From the NCBI GenBank assembly GCA_964645915.1, contig CAZYDH010000006.1, positions 43,574-107,573 on the forward strand: a stretch of DNA of 64,000 nucleotides, written 5' to 3'. Shown here piece by piece: positions 9,575 through 18,794 of the stretch. The DNA comes from JACNKV01 sp964645915. Its GTDB lineage: Bacteria > Fidelibacterota > Marinisomatia > Marinisomatales > JACNKV01. The notes under the pieces were generated by a model. It was not told the origin of the DNA and did not search any database. It saw only the letters and a program-made list of their open reading frames with translations. The translations under genes and the position numbers were made by a program. The first letter of the stretch is position 1. Every line of letters starts with the position of its first letter.

Positions 9575-10732
9575 ATGCAGGATTTCTTCCAGATCAGATC
9601 CCTTCTTTCCGATGAAGAATCGGTTATTCAAAATACTGCAGGAGAGTTTGTAAAATCTGAATTCTTGCCACATATTCAACAACATTTCAGAGAGGGTACA
9701 TTCCCTACTGAGATTATCCCAAAATTAGGTGAGCTTGGATTTCTAGGTCCGACCCTTCCGATCGAATTTGGCGGAAGCGGTATCTCAAATGTTGCTTATG
9801 GCCTATTAATGCAGGAACTTGAATATGGTGACTCCGGGTTACGTAGCTTTGCAAGCGTACAAGGAGGGCTTGTCATGTATCCCATATACCGATATGGTTC
9901 TGATCTACAAAAATCTCGATGGCTACCCCAATTAGCAAAAGGAGAAGCTATCGGATGCTTTGGGCTCACTGAGCCAAACCATGGATCTGATCCGGAGGGA
10001 ATGAAGACAACTGCAAAATGGGATGGTAGTAACTGGATCCTAAATGGAACTAAAATGTGGATCACAAACGGAAGCTTTGCTGATGTTGCGGTTGTCTGGG
10101 CAAAAGACGAAAACCATGTTGTACAGGGGTTCTTAGTAGAGAAAGATACTCCAGGATTTACTGCACCCATCATGCATGGTAAAATGAGTTTGCGTGCTTC
10201 CGTTACATCCGAGCTGGTTTTAGAAAATGTTTGCATCCCTGAGGATAACCGACTCCCTAATACCCAAGGATTGAGTGCGCCTCTTAGCTGTCTAACCCAA
10301 GCTCGGTATAGTATCGCCTGGGGAGTGTTGGGGGCTGCTATAGATTGCTATCTGACTTCTTTGGAGTATTCAAAAGATCGCCAACAATTTGGAAAGCCAA
10401 TTGCCAGTTATCAATTAACCCAGAAAAAATTTGCTGATATGTTAACTGAAATCACCAAAGCACAGTTAATGGTGATTCAGCTGGGACGTTTAAAAGATGA
10501 AGGAAAAATGACATTTCAGCAAGTCTCTATGGCAAAACGAAACAATGTCGAGATGGCAATGACTATAGCTCGAACCGCACGAAGTATCTTAGGAGCAAAC
10601 GGAATCACCGATGATTACCCTATCATGAGACATATGGCTAACCTGGAGTCCGTGTTCACCTATGAAGGGACACACGAAATGCATACTTTGATCCTTGGAG
10701 AGGCAATTACCGGGATTAAAGCCTTCGATTAA
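9575..10732 (+). CDS. Acyl-CoA dehydrogenase, glutaryl-CoA dehydrogenase type
   Basis: A 385-residue FAD-dependent acyl-CoA dehydrogenase. The FAD/substrate motifs CFGLTEPNHGSDP (about residue 128) and WITNGSFADVAVVWA are clear. The C-terminal YEGTHEMHTLILG segment (about residue 364) contains the catalytic Glu in the position used by the glutaryl-CoA dehydrogenase branch; that segment and the final AITGIKAF ending are characteristic of GcdH. Glutaryl-CoA dehydrogenase converts glutaryl-CoA to crotonyl-CoA and CO2. It begins five bases after the PrpD-like gene and ends the operon. A decarboxylating or a non-decarboxylating variant cannot be told apart here. An electron-transfer flavoprotein partner is not in the window. 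Confidence 0.85.
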   Translation: MQDFFQIRSLLSDEESVIQNTAGEFVKSEFLPHIQQHFREGTFPTEIIPKLGELGFLGPTLPIEFGGSGISNVAYGLLMQELEYGDSGLRSFASVQGGLVMYPIYRYGSDLQKSRWLPQLAKGEAIGCFGLTEPNHGSDPEGMKTTAKWDGSNWILNGTKMWITNGSFADVAVVWAKDENHVVQGFLVEKDTPGFTAPIMHGKMSLRASVTSELVLENVCIPEDNRLPNTQGLSAPLSCLTQARYSIAWGVLGAAIDCYLTSLEYSKDRQQFGKPIASYQLTQKKFADMLTEITKAQLMVIQLGRLKDEGKMTFQQVSMAKRNNVEMAMTIARTARSILGANGITDDYPIMRHMANLESVFTYEGTHEMHTLILGEAITGIKAFD

Positions 10733-10757
10733 CACATCATAACCACCAACATAAATC

Positions 10758-11924
10758 ATGTTTAAAACACTTACAAATAAATTTATTCCCAACACAAAAG
10801 AGTCATCACAAACCTACCGATCACGGGTTGGTAAATTTCAAGGATGGACATCCATCGTTGTCAATTTTGTTCTTTTTATCTTTAAACTTACCATTGGATT
10901 AATTACCCGGTCGATCAGTGTGATAGCGGATGCCGTACACACTTTTTCGGATGTGATCTCTTCTGGTGTGGTCATTTGGGGTTTTCATGAAGCCGAAAAG
11001 CCGGCTGATGCAGATCATCCATATGGGCATGGAAGAGTCGAATACATCGCGACGTTGATTGTTGCGATTTTACTTGTTGTCGCTGGAATTGAATTTATTG
11101 AATCTTCTATCCATCGCATTTTGCATCCAGAGCCCGTTAATCCACAGTGGTGGATGATCTTTTTTATCTTTATCACTATTATTATTAAAGAAATCACAGC
11201 TCGATATGCTGAATATTTATCCTCATTAATCGCCAGTGGAACTTTACATGCAGATGCTTGGCACCATCGAGTCGATGCAATTTCATCTGCCTTAGTTGTA
11301 ATTGCAATGATTGCTGGAAAATTTGGATATTATGCTCTAGATGGCTGGATGGGATTAGGTGTTTCACTTTTCATCATTTGGACTGGATTTGAAATCGCAA
11401 AAGAAGCCATCGATGATCTAATCGGAAAACCTCCAACTGAAGATGAAGTAGAAGAAATTCGTAATTTGGTATTGTTGATCGATGGTGTCTTGGGTGTCCA
11501 TGATATTATCATCCACAGTTATGGGCATGATAAGTTTATCAGCTTGCATATTGAAATTGATGCTGAAGAATCACAGGAAAAAGCTCATGATATTGCCGAA
11601 GAAGCTGAAGCGGTAATCTATAAAAAAACCGGTGCGGAACCCACTGTTCATATTGACCCTATCCAACCCAACAATCCTTTGGTGAAAAAGGTAAAATCTT
11701 ATTTGGAGAAAACTTGGAATTCAGATGAGCAAATCATCGGTTTCCATGATATTCGTATTGTAGATACCGAAAAACATCATGTGATTTTATTTGGTGTTAA
11801 TATTCAGGCGGACTCAACAAAAAAAGAACGAGTCTTGTGCAGTAAAATGTTACAAGATTCTATGCAAACTAATTTCCCCAATTTTGAGATTAATATAAAA
11901 GTTTCATCTTTATCAAAATTTTAG
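10758..11924 (+). CDS. Cation diffusion facilitator (CDF) metal exporter
   Basis: A 388-residue CDF transporter, which exchanges divalent metal ions for protons. Six membrane segments are visible between about residues 25 and 215. Metal-site motifs are ADAVHTFSDV in helix 2 and LHADAWHHRVDAISS in helix 5; the HPYGHGR loop is typical of the family. The cytoplasmic C-terminal part is long and appears to hold two metal-binding dimerisation domains rather than one (IIIHSYGHDKFISLHIEID, then a second FHDIRIVDTEKHHVILFG). It starts 25 bases after the acyl-CoA dehydrogenase and ends at a strong bidirectional terminator. The metal (Zn, Fe, Mn or Co) is not determinable. Confidence 0.88.
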   Translation: MFKTLTNKFIPNTKESSQTYRSRVGKFQGWTSIVVNFVLFIFKLTIGLITRSISVIADAVHTFSDVISSGVVIWGFHEAEKPADADHPYGHGRVEYIATLIVAILLVVAGIEFIESSIHRILHPEPVNPQWWMIFFIFITIIIKEITARYAEYLSSLIASGTLHADAWHHRVDAISSALVVIAMIAGKFGYYALDGWMGLGVSLFIIWTGFEIAKEAIDDLIGKPPTEDEVEEIRNLVLLIDGVLGVHDIIIHSYGHDKFISLHIEIDAEESQEKAHDIAEEAEAVIYKKTGAEPTVHIDPIQPNNPLVKKVKSYLEKTWNSDEQIIGFHDIRIVDTEKHHVILFGVNIQADSTKKERVLCSKMLQDSMQTNFPNFEINIKVSSLSKF

Positions 11925-11941
11925 ATTAGATAGATTATAAT

Positions 11942-11977
11942 AAAAAAGCCACCCATGGGTGGCTTTTTTATTTTTTT
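11942..11977. terminator. Bidirectional intrinsic terminator
   Basis: A perfect inverted repeat, GCCACCC-AT-GGGTGGC at 11948-11963, is flanked by A6 on the left and T6-A-T7 on the right. It works on both strands and lies between the convergent CDF gene and the LysM lipoprotein gene. Confidence 0.9.
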
Positions 11978-11988
11978 GGGGTTTATAT

Positions 11989-13061
11989 CTAAGAATTCGG
12001 GTCCAATTTTTCTCTTAGCTGAATGATCATTCCCGGGAAAAGAATTCCATCATTCGTTTCAAGGACATCCTCATTATCCCAGTAAACAATGATCCAAGAT
12101 TTTTCATCTCCGTAGGTTTTTCCTGCGATGGTCCAAAGATTGTCTCCTTCTTTCACTGTATATTGAGTAAATGTTGGCTTCGACTGTTTTACTTCATCTA
12201 CCGGTTTTTTCATATCAAGGAAATGATAAGGGAAAATTAAATTTGGATTATCTCCGATTTGTTTACGATTCCATTCATAGATATCTCGCCATCTTTTCCA
12301 ATCACCATATTCTTTTTTGGCAATCTTGAACAAATAATCTCCGGGGAGAATCATATATTCTTCCCAACCGAATTTTGATGTAATAGGTACCGGCATTGTG
12401 ACATCGGTGGTGATTGTTAATTCTTCAGTGGATGCAAATAAATCTTCCTGTTCAAATACCTGGGTNNNNNNNNNNNNNNNNNNNNNNNNNNNNNNNNNNN
12501 NNNNNNNNNNNNNNNNNNNNNNNNNNNNNNNNNNNNNNNNNNNNNNNNNNNNNNNNNNNNNNNNNTGATTGTTAATTCTTCAGTGGATGCAAATAAATCT
12601 TCCTGTTCAAATACCTGGGTTTCATCTTTTTCTTCAACCACTTTCGCTTCTTCAATTTCCGGAGTTGTAGTTACTGATGGTCGTTCATTTACTGATTCAT
12701 CAACAGTTTCAATTCTATCGTTTGAAAGTTGTGTACTTATCGATGTTTTTACAGTTTCAATTGTTTCAATGGATTCTTTTTCTTCCAATGATGATTGCAC
12801 ATCTACATGATGAATATTTACGGGTTCAGAACTTTTTTCGATTATTTGATCCGGTTCGTTCTGAGTAATTAATTGTTGATGATTGATGATAGGTTCATCA
12901 CCTGAGTTCAACGTTATTCTCTCTGTACTTGAATCCAATAACGAAGGTTTAAGGATTTTAGGAGATTCTACATCAATTTCAGGAGCGGTTTGTGTCCCGC
13001 AAGTGATAAACATCAATACATAGAATAGAGATGTTATCAGAATTAAGTTGGTACGGCGCAT
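11989..13061 (-). CDS. LysM-repeat lipoprotein, interrupted by an assembly gap
   Basis: The sequence shows two open pieces: an N-terminal piece from 13061 down to the N-run, and a C-terminal piece ending at 11989. A 55-base direct repeat flanks the 100 N (12411-12465 and 12566-12620). If the two copies are one contig overlap, the pieces join in frame into a single protein of about 305 residues. It has a lipoprotein-like signal (start MRRTNLILITS, FITCG lipobox near residue 21), a long acidic Thr/Glu-rich linker, and two C-terminal LysM-type modules (YMILPGDYLFKIAKKEYGD and YTVKEGDNLWTIAGKTYGD). LysM modules bind peptidoglycan, so it is probably an outer-membrane lipoprotein touching the cell wall. 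The true gap length is not proven. Confidence 0.75.
12411..12465. repeat. 55-bp contig-end overlap, left copy
   Basis: Identical over 55 bases to 12566-12620 and placed directly against the N-run. It probably represents the same genomic bases counted twice. Confidence 0.85.
12466..12565. other. Assembly gap of 100 N
   Basis: Exactly 100 undetermined bases, a conventional placeholder length. Because the flanks are identical, the real distance may be zero or negative. Confidence 0.95.
12566..12620. repeat. 55-bp contig-end overlap, right copy
   Basis: Second copy of the 55-base sequence at 12411-12465. Merging the two copies restores one reading frame through the LysM lipoprotein gene. Confidence 0.85.
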
Positions 13062-13169
13062 TTTTTAATTCCTTATGATAATTAAGAAAATTATATGTTT
13101 TGTGAGGTGGGAAGTTCCTTATATTTTATTTTATATCACAAATAGAAAAAGGAATGGTTTGAAAAAATA

Positions 13170-14669
13170 TCAGACTGAATGATATTCCCCAAATATTTCT
13201 CGAAGCGCAGTAGCTATTTCTCCAACAGTACAACGTGCACGAACACTGTCTAGAATATAAGGGATAAGATTTTCGCCACCCGCAGCAGCTGTTTTTAGTT
13301 CATTCAATATGGTAGTAGTTTGGTCATTGTCTCGATCGCATTTATATTCGTGTAATTGCTGAAGGTGATTCTCTACCATATTTTGGTCAATTTTCAGCAA
13401 GGTTTGATCAACAGTATCTTCTGAATCTTCAAAGCGATTTAATCCAACAATAATTTGCTTCTTAGCATCTACATCTTTTTGATATTGATATGCACTATTT
13501 TGAATCTCATTCTGGATCCAGTTAGATTCAATCGCTTTTACTGCACCACCCATTTTATCTATTTCATCAATTATTGATTGAGCTTCAGATTCTAAATCGT
13601 CGGTGAGTTTTTCAATAATATAACTCCCCGCTAATGGGTCGGGGTATTCAGGTATTCCTGATTCATGAGCGATTACTTGCTGTGTGCGTAATGCTAATTT
13701 CGCTGCATCTTCTGTTGGGAGAGACAATGCTTCATCTCTACTATTGGTGTGTAGAGACTGTGTCCCACCTAAAACTGCCGACATCGCTTGAATTGTCGTT
13801 CGAACCACGTTATTATCAATTTGTTGGGCAGTAAGCGTTGACCCTCCGGTTTGAGTGTGAAAACGACACAACATTGCTTTTTCATTAGTCACATTAAAAC
13901 GGTGTTTCATGATCTTTGCCCAAAGTCTTCTAGCGGTTCTAAACTTTGCCACCTCAGTCAAGAAATCATTATGGGCATTAAAAAAGAATGATAATCTCGT
14001 TCCAAAACGATTCACATCCAATCCGGCATCTATTGCATTTTGCACATAAGCAATTCCGTTTGCGAGCGTAAATGCCAACTCCTGTGCAGCGGTACTTCCT
14101 GCTTCTCGAATATGATAACCGGAAATAGAAATCGTATTCCATTTAGGAACATGTGTATCGCAAAACTCAAAAACATTACGAACAAGTCTCATAGATGGTC
14201 CTGGCGGATAAATATACGTACCCCGTGCTATATATTCTTTTAGAATATCATTTTGTATCGTACCACATAGTTTATCAACAGAAATGTTTTTCTGTTCTGC
14301 CAGTACGATATACATTGCCAACAGGATGGGTGCTGTGGCATTTATCGTCATGGATGTAGAAACCTGATCAAGCGGAATTTGATCAAATAAAGTTTCCATG
14401 TTCTCCATTGAAGAAATTGGGACACCGACCTTGCCAACCTCTCCAATAGACATTGAGTGATCGGAGTCATAACCAATTTGAGTAGGTAGATCAAATGCAA
14501 CTGAGAGTCCACTAACTCCCTGCTCTAATAAATAACGATATCGTTTATTTGTTTCTTGTGCAGAGGTAAATCCTGCATATTGGCGCATTGTCCAGAGACG
14601 TTTTTTATACATCTCTTCGTAGACACCTCGGGTGAAAGGATATTGACCGGGCTTTTCTATTTTAGCCAT
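13170..14669 (-). CDS. Methylmalonyl-CoA mutase large subunit (catalytic domain only)
   Basis: A 499-residue acyl-CoA mutase catalytic subunit. It interconverts (R)-methylmalonyl-CoA and succinyl-CoA with adenosylcobalamin, or acts on a related acyl-CoA. Family features are the N-terminal [13 protein letters not shown], the [17 protein letters not shown] segment (about residue 136), [12 protein letters not shown] and [11 protein letters not shown]. The Tyr of RQYAGF and the Arg of PSMR are those I associate with methylmalonyl-CoA rather than isobutyryl-CoA mutases. There is no B12-binding domain (DxHxxG) at the C terminus, so a separate small subunit must exist elsewhere. It probably shares a transcript with the J-domain gene located upstream on this strand. 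Confidence 0.88.
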   Translation of the reverse strand: MAKIEKPGQYPFTRGVYEEMYKKRLWTMRQYAGFTSAQETNKRYRYLLEQGVSGLSVAFDLPTQIGYDSDHSMSIGEVGKVGVPISSMENMETLFDQIPLDQVSTSMTINATAPILLAMYIVLAEQKNISVDKLCGTIQNDILKEYIARGTYIYPPGPSMRLVRNVFEFCDTHVPKWNTISISGYHIREAGSTAAQELAFTLANGIAYVQNAIDAGLDVNRFGTRLSFFFNAHNDFLTEVAKFRTARRLWAKIMKHRFNVTNEKAMLCRFHTQTGGSTLTAQQIDNNVVRTTIQAMSAVLGGTQSLHTNSRDEALSLPTEDAAKLALRTQQVIAHESGIPEYPDPLAGSYIIEKLTDDLESEAQSIIDEIDKMGGAVKAIESNWIQNEIQNSAYQYQKDVDAKKQIIVGLNRFEDSEDTVDQTLLKIDQNMVENHLQQLHEYKCDRDNDQTTTILNELKTAAAGGENLIPYILDSVRARCTVGEIATALREIFGEYHSV

Positions 14670-14675
14670 GATATT

Positions 14676-15407
14676 CTATAAGGCTCTTTCCTTCTTGATA
14701 TTTTGATATGCTTGGTTCACCGCTTTAAACTTATCTTCAGCAAATAGTCGAAATTCATCTCCAAGATGAGTCACTTTATCAGGGTGATATTTATTTGCCA
14801 TGTGTCGATAGGCTTTTTTGATTTCAATGTCAGAAGCTCTTGAATCAATTTCTAAAATCTTATAATCCGCATGTGTGTCTTTAACAAACATTGACTTGAT
14901 GGAATCAAAATCATTATTGTTAATATTTAAATAACGAGCAATAGTATGAATAACGTTTATTTCATCAGGATGCACATGACCATCCGCTTGTGAAAGACCA
15001 AATAGAACATGAATTAATTCAAGCCGACTGGGGTGATCCATTGATTGCTGAATTTGGCGACAAACATCTCGTAGCGGATAATCCTGTTTCAAAACATCTT
15101 TGAACAAAGTCATGAAGTCTTGGACATCTTGAGGACGGAATTGTTTTTGCAAAAAATTCTTTACATAATCCAACTCCGATTTTAACAACTGTTTATCCGC
15201 TTTCATGACAGAACCAAAAAGCACTAATACCGACACAATAAAATCACCACCACGAGTTTGTGTTGGTCTTTGATTCGAGCTATACTGTGAATTATAATGA
15301 CTCTGATTTTGAAACATCCCTGCAAGAGAATACCCAATTATTGCACCAATCGGACCGCCAAAAGCCCAACCTAATCCACTCCACAGTAGTCGTTTACCTA
15401 TGCTCAT
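14676..15407 (-). CDS. DjlA-like co-chaperone (TerB plus J domain)
   Basis: A 243-residue protein with three parts. The first is a Gly-rich hydrophobic N terminus ([17 protein letters not shown], about residues 14-30), likely a membrane anchor. The second is a central helical TerB-like domain of about residues 55-170. The third is a C-terminal J domain with the essential His-Pro-Asp in YHPDK (about residue 213). J domains stimulate the ATPase of DnaK, so a membrane-tethered co-chaperone is the likely role, as in DjlA. It lies six bases upstream of the mutase gene on the same strand. The biological link to the mutase is unclear and may be simple co-transcription. Confidence 0.85.
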   Translation of the reverse strand: MSIGKRLLWSGLGWAFGGPIGAIIGYSLAGMFQNQSHYNSQYSSNQRPTQTRGGDFIVSVLVLFGSVMKADKQLLKSELDYVKNFLQKQFRPQDVQDFMTLFKDVLKQDYPLRDVCRQIQQSMDHPSRLELIHVLFGLSQADGHVHPDEINVIHTIARYLNINNNDFDSIKSMFVKDTHADYKILEIDSRASDIEIKKAYRHMANKYHPDKVTHLGDEFRLFAEDKFKAVNQAYQNIKKERAL

Positions 15408-15498
15408 ATATTAATCTTTTATTTAATGTGATATAAAATGTGACAATCTTAAATAATTATCGGTATGAATTTACATCATTCAACTAAAGATAAAACGA

Positions 15499-16074
15499 AT
15501 GGATTTACAGTTTTCTTTATCAAGAAACGGGGTAAATTCCCGCATGAAAATTTCATTGATGACGCGGTTTGGCTTATGGATCGAAACCCTTACTTCAAAC
15601 AAAGCATCTAGGGCACCTGCTGGAAAAGTTTCTAGTTCGGGGGAGGGTGTAAGTTCTATTTTGTTTATCCTCCCACCAGAAGAAGAACATTATAGAATTG
15701 CTGAACACTTCTTGAAATCTATTTCTATTTCAAATAAAACGATCGTTTTTTTATGTAGTTCTGAACAAAAACACCTTGCCTCCCCTTGGTTAACCAAATA
15801 TATCTTTACCTACTCAGAAATCAATCTGAATCGATGGAGACTGCCAAATCCGGAGTTGATAAGCAAACTTCAAAATGCGTTTGATGCTGTTGTAGATATG
15901 TCACCGATCTTTTATCCAATATCTGCAATTCTCACAAAAAAATCCAACGCACTGCTTCGTATTGGTTTAAATGACAAAGACACAGACGAATATTACAATA
16001 TAATCTCAAAAAAGAATCGAACCGACTCATTAGAAAAAGCGTATATAAATATTCAACAATTATTAGGCTTATGA
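15499..16074 (+). CDS. Hypothetical protein, DUF6913-like
   Basis: A 191-residue protein of unknown function. Residues from about 50 onward alternate beta strands and helices (ILFILPPEEEHYRIAEHFL, FDAVVDMSPIFYPISAIL, LLRIGLNDKD), a Rossmann-like pattern like that of small Bacteroidota proteins of the DUF6913 type, which faintly resemble heptosyltransferases. The ATG of the next gene overlaps its stop (ATGA), so it is coupled to the GlmU-like gene. An internal ATG at 15544 (MKISLMTRFGLW) is a possible alternative start; the ribosome-binding site is weak at both positions. Family assignment is by recall of pattern only. Confidence 0.5.
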   Translation: MDLQFSLSRNGVNSRMKISLMTRFGLWIETLTSNKASRAPAGKVSSSGEGVSSILFILPPEEEHYRIAEHFLKSISISNKTIVFLCSSEQKHLASPWLTKYIFTYSEINLNRWRLPNPELISKLQNAFDAVVDMSPIFYPISAILTKKSNALLRIGLNDKDTDEYYNIISKKNRTDSLEKAYINIQQLLGL

Positions 16075-17270
16075 AAAAAATATATCTATTTGAAAATCAG
16101 CATGCTCTTGATTTAGAGCCACTCTCTTTAACTCGACCAACTTTTGATCTACGCTGTGGACCACTCACCCTGCTTGAACGTATCCAAAAGATAAAAAATG
16201 AAGTTCCCATTTCACTATTTGTTAGAGATGAAATTTCTGAGATCACAAAAGAAAAGCATCCTTCTTTAACCGTTAATCCCAAATCAACAGAAGATGGAAT
16301 TTGGTTGTTAGGAAATGTTTTATGGACAGAAGAAAACATTTTAGAAATTGAAAAATCCTCTAATACATTATTTACTGATAAAAATGGATTGATTGTTGCT
16401 GCACATTTATCTGCTCAAGAAAGTGAACAGTGGTTAAAAAATGGTGGCCCATTATCCAACTCAATACCTCAAGTTGAAAACAGCATCAAATTGGGAGTAA
16501 CCGTTTTAAGCTACCTATGGAATTTTATCCAATCTATTCCAGAAGCTATTCAATACGATAAACAGTTTTTCGAAATAGGAGTCAACAAAGGTCATCAAGA
16601 TTGGATTAACTCTGATCAAATTTATATTGATGGACACGACTCAATAATGCCGGGTGTAATCATTGATGCATCTGAAGGACCTGTCGTTCTTGGTAAGGAT
16701 GTACAGATTTCCAGCTTTTCTTATTTAAAAGGACCATTATTTATCGGAGACAATTCTATTGTGCAGCCACATTCACAGATAAAACAGAGTGTTTTTGGTC
16801 CACAATGCCGTATCTCCGGAGAATTAAGCAATGTCATTTTTCAGGGATATTCTAACAAAGCCCATTACGGTTTTTTAGGTAATGCTTATCTCGGAGAATG
16901 GGTCAATTTAGGTGCCGGGACCACAAATAGTAATTTAAAAAACACTTACGAAAGTGTCGCTGTTCGTGTAAACGATCGTACAGTTGATACCCAATCAATA
17001 TTTATTGGTTCATTTATTGGTGATCATACAAAAACTGCTATTGGGACTCTCCTCAATACCGGAACAACAATAGGCCCCGGGTGTAACATCGTTTCCAATG
17101 GATTCCCACGTCGTAGCATTCCGGCCCTTACTTGGTATATCAACGGAAAATTAAAAAATGCAGATGTGCATCAATTCTTACAAACCGCGGATGTGGTGAT
17201 GAAACGAAGAGATAAAAATTTATCTGAATCTGAAAAGCAATTGTTTGTTTATTTAAATAACAAAAAATAA
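16071..17270 (+). CDS. Putative sugar nucleotidyltransferase, alternative GlmU family
   Basis: A 399-residue protein of the Bacteroidota-type GlmU-like family. The N-terminal region has a degenerate nucleotidyltransferase (start KKIYLFENQHALDLEPL, then LSLTRPTFDLRCGPLTLLER). The second half is a left-handed beta-helix of hexapeptide repeats (for example ISSFSYLKGPLFIGDNS, then GNAYLGEWVNLGAGTTNSNL). By family knowledge such proteins probably serve UDP-N-acetylglucosamine synthesis or a related sugar nucleotide, feeding peptidoglycan or lipopolysaccharide. The gene overlaps its upstream neighbour by four bases. A canonical Lys/Arg activation motif (LxxGxGTRM) is not evident, so the N-terminal activity is uncertain. 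Confidence 0.8.
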   Translation: MKKIYLFENQHALDLEPLSLTRPTFDLRCGPLTLLERIQKIKNEVPISLFVRDEISEITKEKHPSLTVNPKSTEDGIWLLGNVLWTEENILEIEKSSNTLFTDKNGLIVAAHLSAQESEQWLKNGGPLSNSIPQVENSIKLGVTVLSYLWNFIQSIPEAIQYDKQFFEIGVNKGHQDWINSDQIYIDGHDSIMPGVIIDASEGPVVLGKDVQISSFSYLKGPLFIGDNSIVQPHSQIKQSVFGPQCRISGELSNVIFQGYSNKAHYGFLGNAYLGEWVNLGAGTTNSNLKNTYESVAVRVNDRTVDTQSIFIGSFIGDHTKTAIGTLLNTGTTIGPGCNIVSNGFPRRSIPALTWYINGKLKNADVHQFLQTADVVMKRRDKNLSESEKQLFVYLNNKK

Positions 17271-17342
17271 CTCGGTGAACTAAGTATTGACCAAGGCGAT
17301 TGCTTCGTGTATATTTCCCTCCCGTTTTAAAGGAGTTTACGA

Positions 17343-17729
17343 ATGTTAGAAGGTATTATTTGCCCTGTCTGCGAATCTACATTAGAAGAAATAGACTTAA
17401 AAGAGTCTTTGGTTTGTGTCCATTGCAAAGTTGATCTTCGTGATAGAAAATTTTTAGATTTCTTAGAATATCTTATGGCAAATGGGATCGTTGAAAATCT
17501 AGATTTTTTCGACACAGAAGTATACCAAGAAGATATTGAGCGTCTTGAACCCGAAGATGAAGAAGAAGTCGATCCTTCCGAATATGAAAAAAGGAAGGAA
17601 ACTTTTAGTCTATATGAAAATGAAATGGTCCAACAACAATCTAAGGAAGAAGAAGAAGACACCTCATTTGAAGAGTTTAAAGGGATTGAAGAAGATTGGG
17701 AAGAATTCAATCAACAGAATAAAAAATAA
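17343..17729 (+). CDS. Small acidic protein with a zinc ribbon
   Basis: A 128-residue protein. Two Cys pairs near the N terminus (CPVC at about residue 7 and CVHC at about residue 28) form a zinc-ribbon pattern. The C-terminal half is extremely acidic (Glu/Asp runs such as EPEDEEEVDPSEYEK). An AGGAG box lies just before the ATG, and the gene is 32 bases ahead of the DUF3467 gene. No enzyme motif is present. It may be a nucleic-acid or protein-binding accessory factor, but the family is not recognised. An opposite-strand reading of the same bases is Ser-rich and is rejected as a shadow. Confidence 0.65.
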   Translation: MLEGIICPVCESTLEEIDLKESLVCVHCKVDLRDRKFLDFLEYLMANGIVENLDFFDTEVYQEDIERLEPEDEEEVDPSEYEKRKETFSLYENEMVQQQSKEEEEDTSFEEFKGIEEDWEEFNQQNKK

Positions 17730-17761
17730 TTTTTATAAATAGCCATCGAAAAGAGGAACAA

Positions 17762-18082
17762 ATGGATAAACCAAAGCAAAAACAACAAATAAAAATCGAG
17801 TTAGATGAATCTGTAGGTTCAGGAGAATATTCTAACTTTGTCGTTGTGACACATTCACCAGCTGAATTTGTCATGGACTTTACCAGGCTTTTACCAGGAG
17901 TTCCAAAAGCAAAAGTTCATTCCAGAATTGTCATGGCTCCACCTCACGTAAAATCTTTTCTTAATGCCTTAGCTGATAACATTCGCAAATATGAAAGCAA
18001 ACACGGAGAAATTAAATCTCCCGGACAAGATTCATTTTCCGCCTTCGGAATGAAACCGCCAAAAGGAACTTTGCCTAATTAG
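17762..18082 (+). CDS. DUF3467 domain-containing protein
   Basis: A 106-residue protein matching the DUF3467 family, with the pattern GEYSNFVVVTHSPAEFVMDF followed by LPGVPKAKVHSRIVMAPPHVKSFL and a final helix ADNIRKYESKHG. The family is widespread in Bacteroidota and related phyla, and its function is unknown. An AGAGGAAC box lies before the ATG. The gene converges on the PAP2 phosphatase gene with only four bases between them. Confidence 0.85.
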   Translation: MDKPKQKQQIKIELDESVGSGEYSNFVVVTHSPAEFVMDFTRLLPGVPKAKVHSRIVMAPPHVKSFLNALADNIRKYESKHGEIKSPGQDSFSAFGMKPPKGTLPN

Positions 18083-18086
18083 CAGA

Positions 18087-18686
18087 TCACGGAGGTGGTA
18101 ATTCATCATACCACACCCATGAACGACCACGTTTTAATTCCCTCATTTTGAGGATGACCCATAGGCTTAGCACAATCCAAGCGATTGTATAACCAAACAA
18201 TCCTCCAATAATAACATCCCCCGGGTAATGTACACCTACGTACACCCGACTAAAAGCAATGATTAATGCCAATGAAATCAACCAGGGTTTCCAAGAGCCA
18301 TAAAAGTATCCTAGCACCACTGTTAAAGCAAACATGTTCGCGGCATGATTCGAAACAAAACTATATTTTCCTCCACGAGGGACTAAAAGATTTATTATAT
18401 CTGTGAAATCGTGTGAGGGGCGAATTCTCCCAACCCACGGTTTAATAATCTGTGCAGCGATGCTGTCGGTTAATCCAATGGCAACAATCAAAAGTAGTAG
18501 GGCAATTCTACCTCTTTTTTTATCATACATTAACAGCCATAGAATTAATATAATTCCGGGAATTATCCAATTATCTGAATTGGTTATCCGTGGCATCAAC
18601 CAATCAAAAACCGGATTCGACAGAGATTTATTTATCCATAAAAATACATTGTGATCTATCTCTGAGAGTTTTTCGAGGATATACAT
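18087..18686 (-). CDS. PAP2-family membrane phosphatase
   Basis: A 199-residue integral membrane phosphatase of the type 2 phosphatidic acid phosphatase family. The three catalytic segments are visible: KPWVGRIRPSH (about residue 87), SFVSNHAANMFAL (about residue 113, where the usual Ser-Gly-His is Ser-Asn-His) and YVGVHYPGDVIIGG (about residue 150). Five or six membrane helices surround them. The family removes phosphate from undecaprenyl pyrophosphate, phosphatidate or lipid A. The exact substrate is unknown; undecaprenyl-pyrophosphate recycling is the most common bacterial role. Confidence 0.88.
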   Translation of the reverse strand: MYILEKLSEIDHNVFLWINKSLSNPVFDWLMPRITNSDNWIIPGIILILWLLMYDKKRGRIALLLLIVAIGLTDSIAAQIIKPWVGRIRPSHDFTDIINLLVPRGGKYSFVSNHAANMFALTVVLGYFYGSWKPWLISLALIIAFSRVYVGVHYPGDVIIGGLFGYTIAWIVLSLWVILKMRELKRGRSWVWYDELPPP

Positions 18687-18748
18687 AGCGGAGATAAATT
18701 AATATTGATTATAGATTAAGAGAAGAGTTTTTATAAAGGAATTAAAAC

Positions 18749-18777
18749 AAAAAGGGCATCTTAAGATGCCCTTTTTT
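18749..18777. terminator. Intrinsic terminator, bidirectional
   Basis: A perfect palindrome centred at 18762/18763 (arms GGGCATCTT / AAGATGCCC) with A5 before and T6 after. It ends the minus-strand membrane-anchored gene at 18795 and can act on the plus strand as well. Confidence 0.85.
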
Positions 18778-18794
18778 ACGAGTGTATGCTCTAG

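Noticed and set aside
9796..10236. A 146-codon open frame on the minus strand inside the acyl-CoA dehydrogenase gene
   Set aside because: The plus-strand frame has full family motifs; the opposite frame has no recognisable motif, no ribosome-binding box and an odd residue mix. It is a shadow.
12417..13061. A protein reading through the N-run and ending just past it
   Set aside because: The frame after the N-run is arbitrary because the gap length is a placeholder. The 55-bp overlap gives a better, in-frame solution that includes the LysM part.
17327..17710. A 127-codon Ser-rich minus-strand frame opposite the acidic zinc-ribbon gene
   Set aside because: Its Ser runs are the complement of the Glu-rich codons on the other strand. 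The plus-strand gene has a start box and Cys pairs.
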